7,176 nt of DNA from an uncultured bacterium. Lineage in GTDB: Bacteria; Acidobacteriota; UBA890. The stretch is from positions 1 to 7,176 of the forward strand of contig CALAKE010000609.1 in NCBI GenBank assembly GCA_937922775.1. The letters run 5' to 3'. A program made the position numbers and the translations under genes. Below are positions 5,561-7,176 of this stretch, piece by piece. The notes under the pieces were generated by a model. It was not told the DNA's origin, searched no databases, and worked only from the letters and a program-made list of their open reading frames with translations. Within the stretch, counting starts at the first letter, position 1. The number at the start of each line of letters is the position of its first letter.

Positions 5561-7176
5561 ATGAATAACGATCAATCGCAGAACACCCCGGTAGTTGTTA
5601 CTCCCCTGGAATCCGAACAAATCGTCCGCTATATGCGCGAGACTGCTGCCCGCCCCATGTCGGCGCGCGCCCTCGCCGCGGAGTTGAGCGTCCCTGATGA
5701 GCAGCGCGCGACGCTCGAGGATTCCCTTTCTTCCCTCTCTTTGCAGGGCACGCTGGTTCAAACCCGTGACGGCCGCTATGGCACGCCGGAGAAGATGAAC
5801 CTCGTGGTCGGCAAGCTCTCTTCCCACAGTGATGGCTTCGGTTTTGTCGTGCCGTTGGTACCCACCGACAAACCCGACCTCTACATTCCCGGCCGCAATA
5901 TGGGCACCGCCATGCACGGCGACCTCGTCGTCGCCCGCAAGGAGCGCGTACGCAGCAGCGGCAAGGTGGAGGGGAAGGTCATCCGCCTTCTCGAGCGCGG
6001 CCGCCGGCACGTTGTCGGCAAGTTCGAGCGCTCGCAGCACTTCGGCCATGTCGAGCCCCTCGATTCCCGCCTGGGCTTCAACCTGTATATCCCGGAGGCG
6101 GAATTCAACGGCGCCGAGCCCGGTAAGGTGGTCTACGCGGAGATCACGAAGTACCCCAAGGGCTCGCGCAATCCGGAGGGCCGTATCGTCGAGGTTCTCG
6201 GCGATGCCGGCGATCCCAACATCGATGTCGAGATCGTCATCCGCGAGCACGAGCTGCGCCACGAGTTTCCGCAGGCGGTGATCGAGGAGGCAGCGGAGAT
6301 CCCCGCGGAGGTCGGCCCTGACGACCTCGCCGGGCGAACTGATTTTCGTGAGGTCCCCGTTATCACCATCGACGGTGAGAACGCCCAGGACTTCGATGAC
6401 GCTGTACACGTTGAGAAGCTCCCCAATGGCAACTATCGCCTGGCCGTCCACATCGCCGATGTTGCCGCCTATGTCCCGGAAGGCTCGGCCATCGATCAAG
6501 AGGCTCGCCTGCGTGCAACCTCGGTCTACTTTCCCGACCGCGTTATTCCCATGCTGCCGGAGAGGCTTTCCAACGAGATCTGCTCCCTGCGGCCGGGCGT
6601 CGACCGTCTCGTCCAGTCGGTGATTTTGGAGATCAATCCGAAGGGCGCCACGGTCAACTATGAATTCGAAGATGCGGTGATCCGCTCCGCCCACCGCACG
6701 ACCTACAAAGAGATCGCCGCACTCCTCGAGGGCGGAGATGCCGAGCTGGAAGAGCGATACGCAAACATCCTCGACCAGGTTCGTCAGATGAACGAGCTCT
6801 GCGCCGTTTTGAGACGGTACCGTGGCCGTCGCGGCAGCATCGATTTCGACCTGCCCGAGCCCGAGCTCGTGATCAACCTGCGGGGAGAGGTCGAAGACGT
6901 CGTACGTTCCGAGCGCAACATGGCGCACCGCATCATCGAGGAATTCATGATTCGCGCCAACGAAGTCGTGGCTTCTCATCTGACCTGGGAGGATGTGCCG
7001 GCGCTCTTCCGCGTGCATGAAGGCCCGGACCTGGAGAAGGTCGAGAAGGTCCGCGAGTTCATCTCGGGACTCGGCCTGCATCTCGGTGGCGGCAAGGACC
7101 CTGAACCGAAGGATTTCCAGCGTCTCGTCGGCATCCTGGAGGGGCAGCCGTGCGAGCGGGTGATCACCTATCTGAT
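5561..7176 (+). CDS. rnr: Ribonuclease R, N-terminal 538 codons (runs off the window)
   Basis: RNase R is a cytoplasmic 3'-to-5' exoribonuclease of the RNase II/RNB family. It digests structured RNA and takes part in rRNA, tRNA and mRNA turnover and, with tmRNA, in decay of faulty messages. Translation from ATG 5561 stays open for 538 codons. A winged-helix-like segment (about 16-75) is followed by cold-shock/OB domains (about 80-215) and then the RNB domain. The active-site motif ITIDGENAQDFDDAV (268-282) supplies the four metal-binding aspartates D271, D277, D279 and D280. Other landmarks are SVYFPDRVIPMLPERLSNEI (321-340), RGRRGSIDFDLPEPEL (421-436), HRIIEEFMIRANEVVA (456-471) and PALFRVHEGPDLEK (480-493). 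The rest of RNB and the S1 domain lie outside. An in-frame TAG at 5558-5560 abuts the ATG, so no earlier start exists. The Shine-Dalgarno signal is weak (GGTAG, directly next to the ATG). Confidence 0.96.
   Translation, partial: MNNDQSQNTPVVVTPLESEQIVRYMRETAARPMSARALAAELSVPDEQRATLEDSLSSLSLQGTLVQTRDGRYGTPEKMNLVVGKLSSHSDGFGFVVPLVPTDKPDLYIPGRNMGTAMHGDLVVARKERVRSSGKVEGKVIRLLERGRRHVVGKFERSQHFGHVEPLDSRLGFNLYIPEAEFNGAEPGKVVYAEITKYPKGSRNPEGRIVEVLGDAGDPNIDVEIVIREHELRHEFPQAVIEEAAEIPAEVGPDDLAGRTDFREVPVITIDGENAQDFDDAVHVEKLPNGNYRLAVHIADVAAYVPEGSAIDQEARLRATSVYFPDRVIPMLPERLSNEICSLRPGVDRLVQSVILEINPKGATVNYEFEDAVIRSAHRTTYKEIAALLEGGDAELEERYANILDQVRQMNELCAVLRRYRGRRGSIDFDLPEPELVINLRGEVEDVVRSERNMAHRIIEEFMIRANEVVASHLTWEDVPALFRVHEGPDLEKVEKVREFISGLGLHLGGGKDPEPKDFQRLVGILEGQPCERVITYL

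Noticed and set aside
5543..7081. A 512-codon open frame on the minus strand opposite rnr
   Set aside because: The plus-strand frame encodes an unmistakable RNase R with all active-site residues. The antisense frame is open because of GC-rich codon bias, and its protein has no recognisable domain.

Overview
This is a GC-rich bacterial chromosomal segment. Gene spacing, NHL-like lipoproteins and large GT-C-type membrane proteins would fit Acidobacteriota or a similar deep-branching soil or sediment lineage. That placement is an inference from family resemblance and cannot be proved here. No phage structural gene, transposase, integrase, CRISPR array or toxin-antitoxin pair was seen.

Layout, left to right. 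(1) The last 76 codons of an NAD-dependent epimerase/dehydratase (+ strand), probably a sugar-nucleotide enzyme. (2) A 197-bp gap between convergent genes, dominated by an inverted repeat with perfect 20-bp arms. (3) A 608-codon membrane protein (- strand) resembling a GT-C/family 39 glycosyltransferase, with a long extracytoplasmic C-terminal domain. It starts at TTG, 22 bp downstream of a decayed tRNA-Leu remnant. (4) A predicted lipoprotein with an NHL-like beta-propeller (+). (5) A convergent gene for a YbdG/MscM-type small-conductance mechanosensitive channel (-). (6) An intact tRNA-Leu(CAG) (-) with a promoter and an intrinsic terminator. (7) A 298-bp intergenic region, and then the first 538 codons of RNase R (rnr, +), which runs off the window. 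The rnr reading frame is the best-supported coding region here, with a complete RNB active-site motif.

The most interesting structure is a 27-bp perfect direct repeat, once at the 3' end of the intact tRNA-Leu and once at the tRNA-Leu remnant about 2.9 kb away, in the same orientation. This is the geometry of an integrative element at a tRNA 3' end. The bracketed cargo is only the beta-propeller lipoprotein and the mechanosensitive channel, with no integrase, so at most this is an eroded or deletion-derived island. A decayed tandem tRNA-Leu gene is the main alternative.

Functionally, the epimerase and the GT-C protein suggest envelope glycan or polysaccharide synthesis. The lipoprotein and channel are also envelope-associated. 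tRNA-Leu and rnr belong to housekeeping RNA biology. I see no convincing new multi-gene defence or biosynthetic system.
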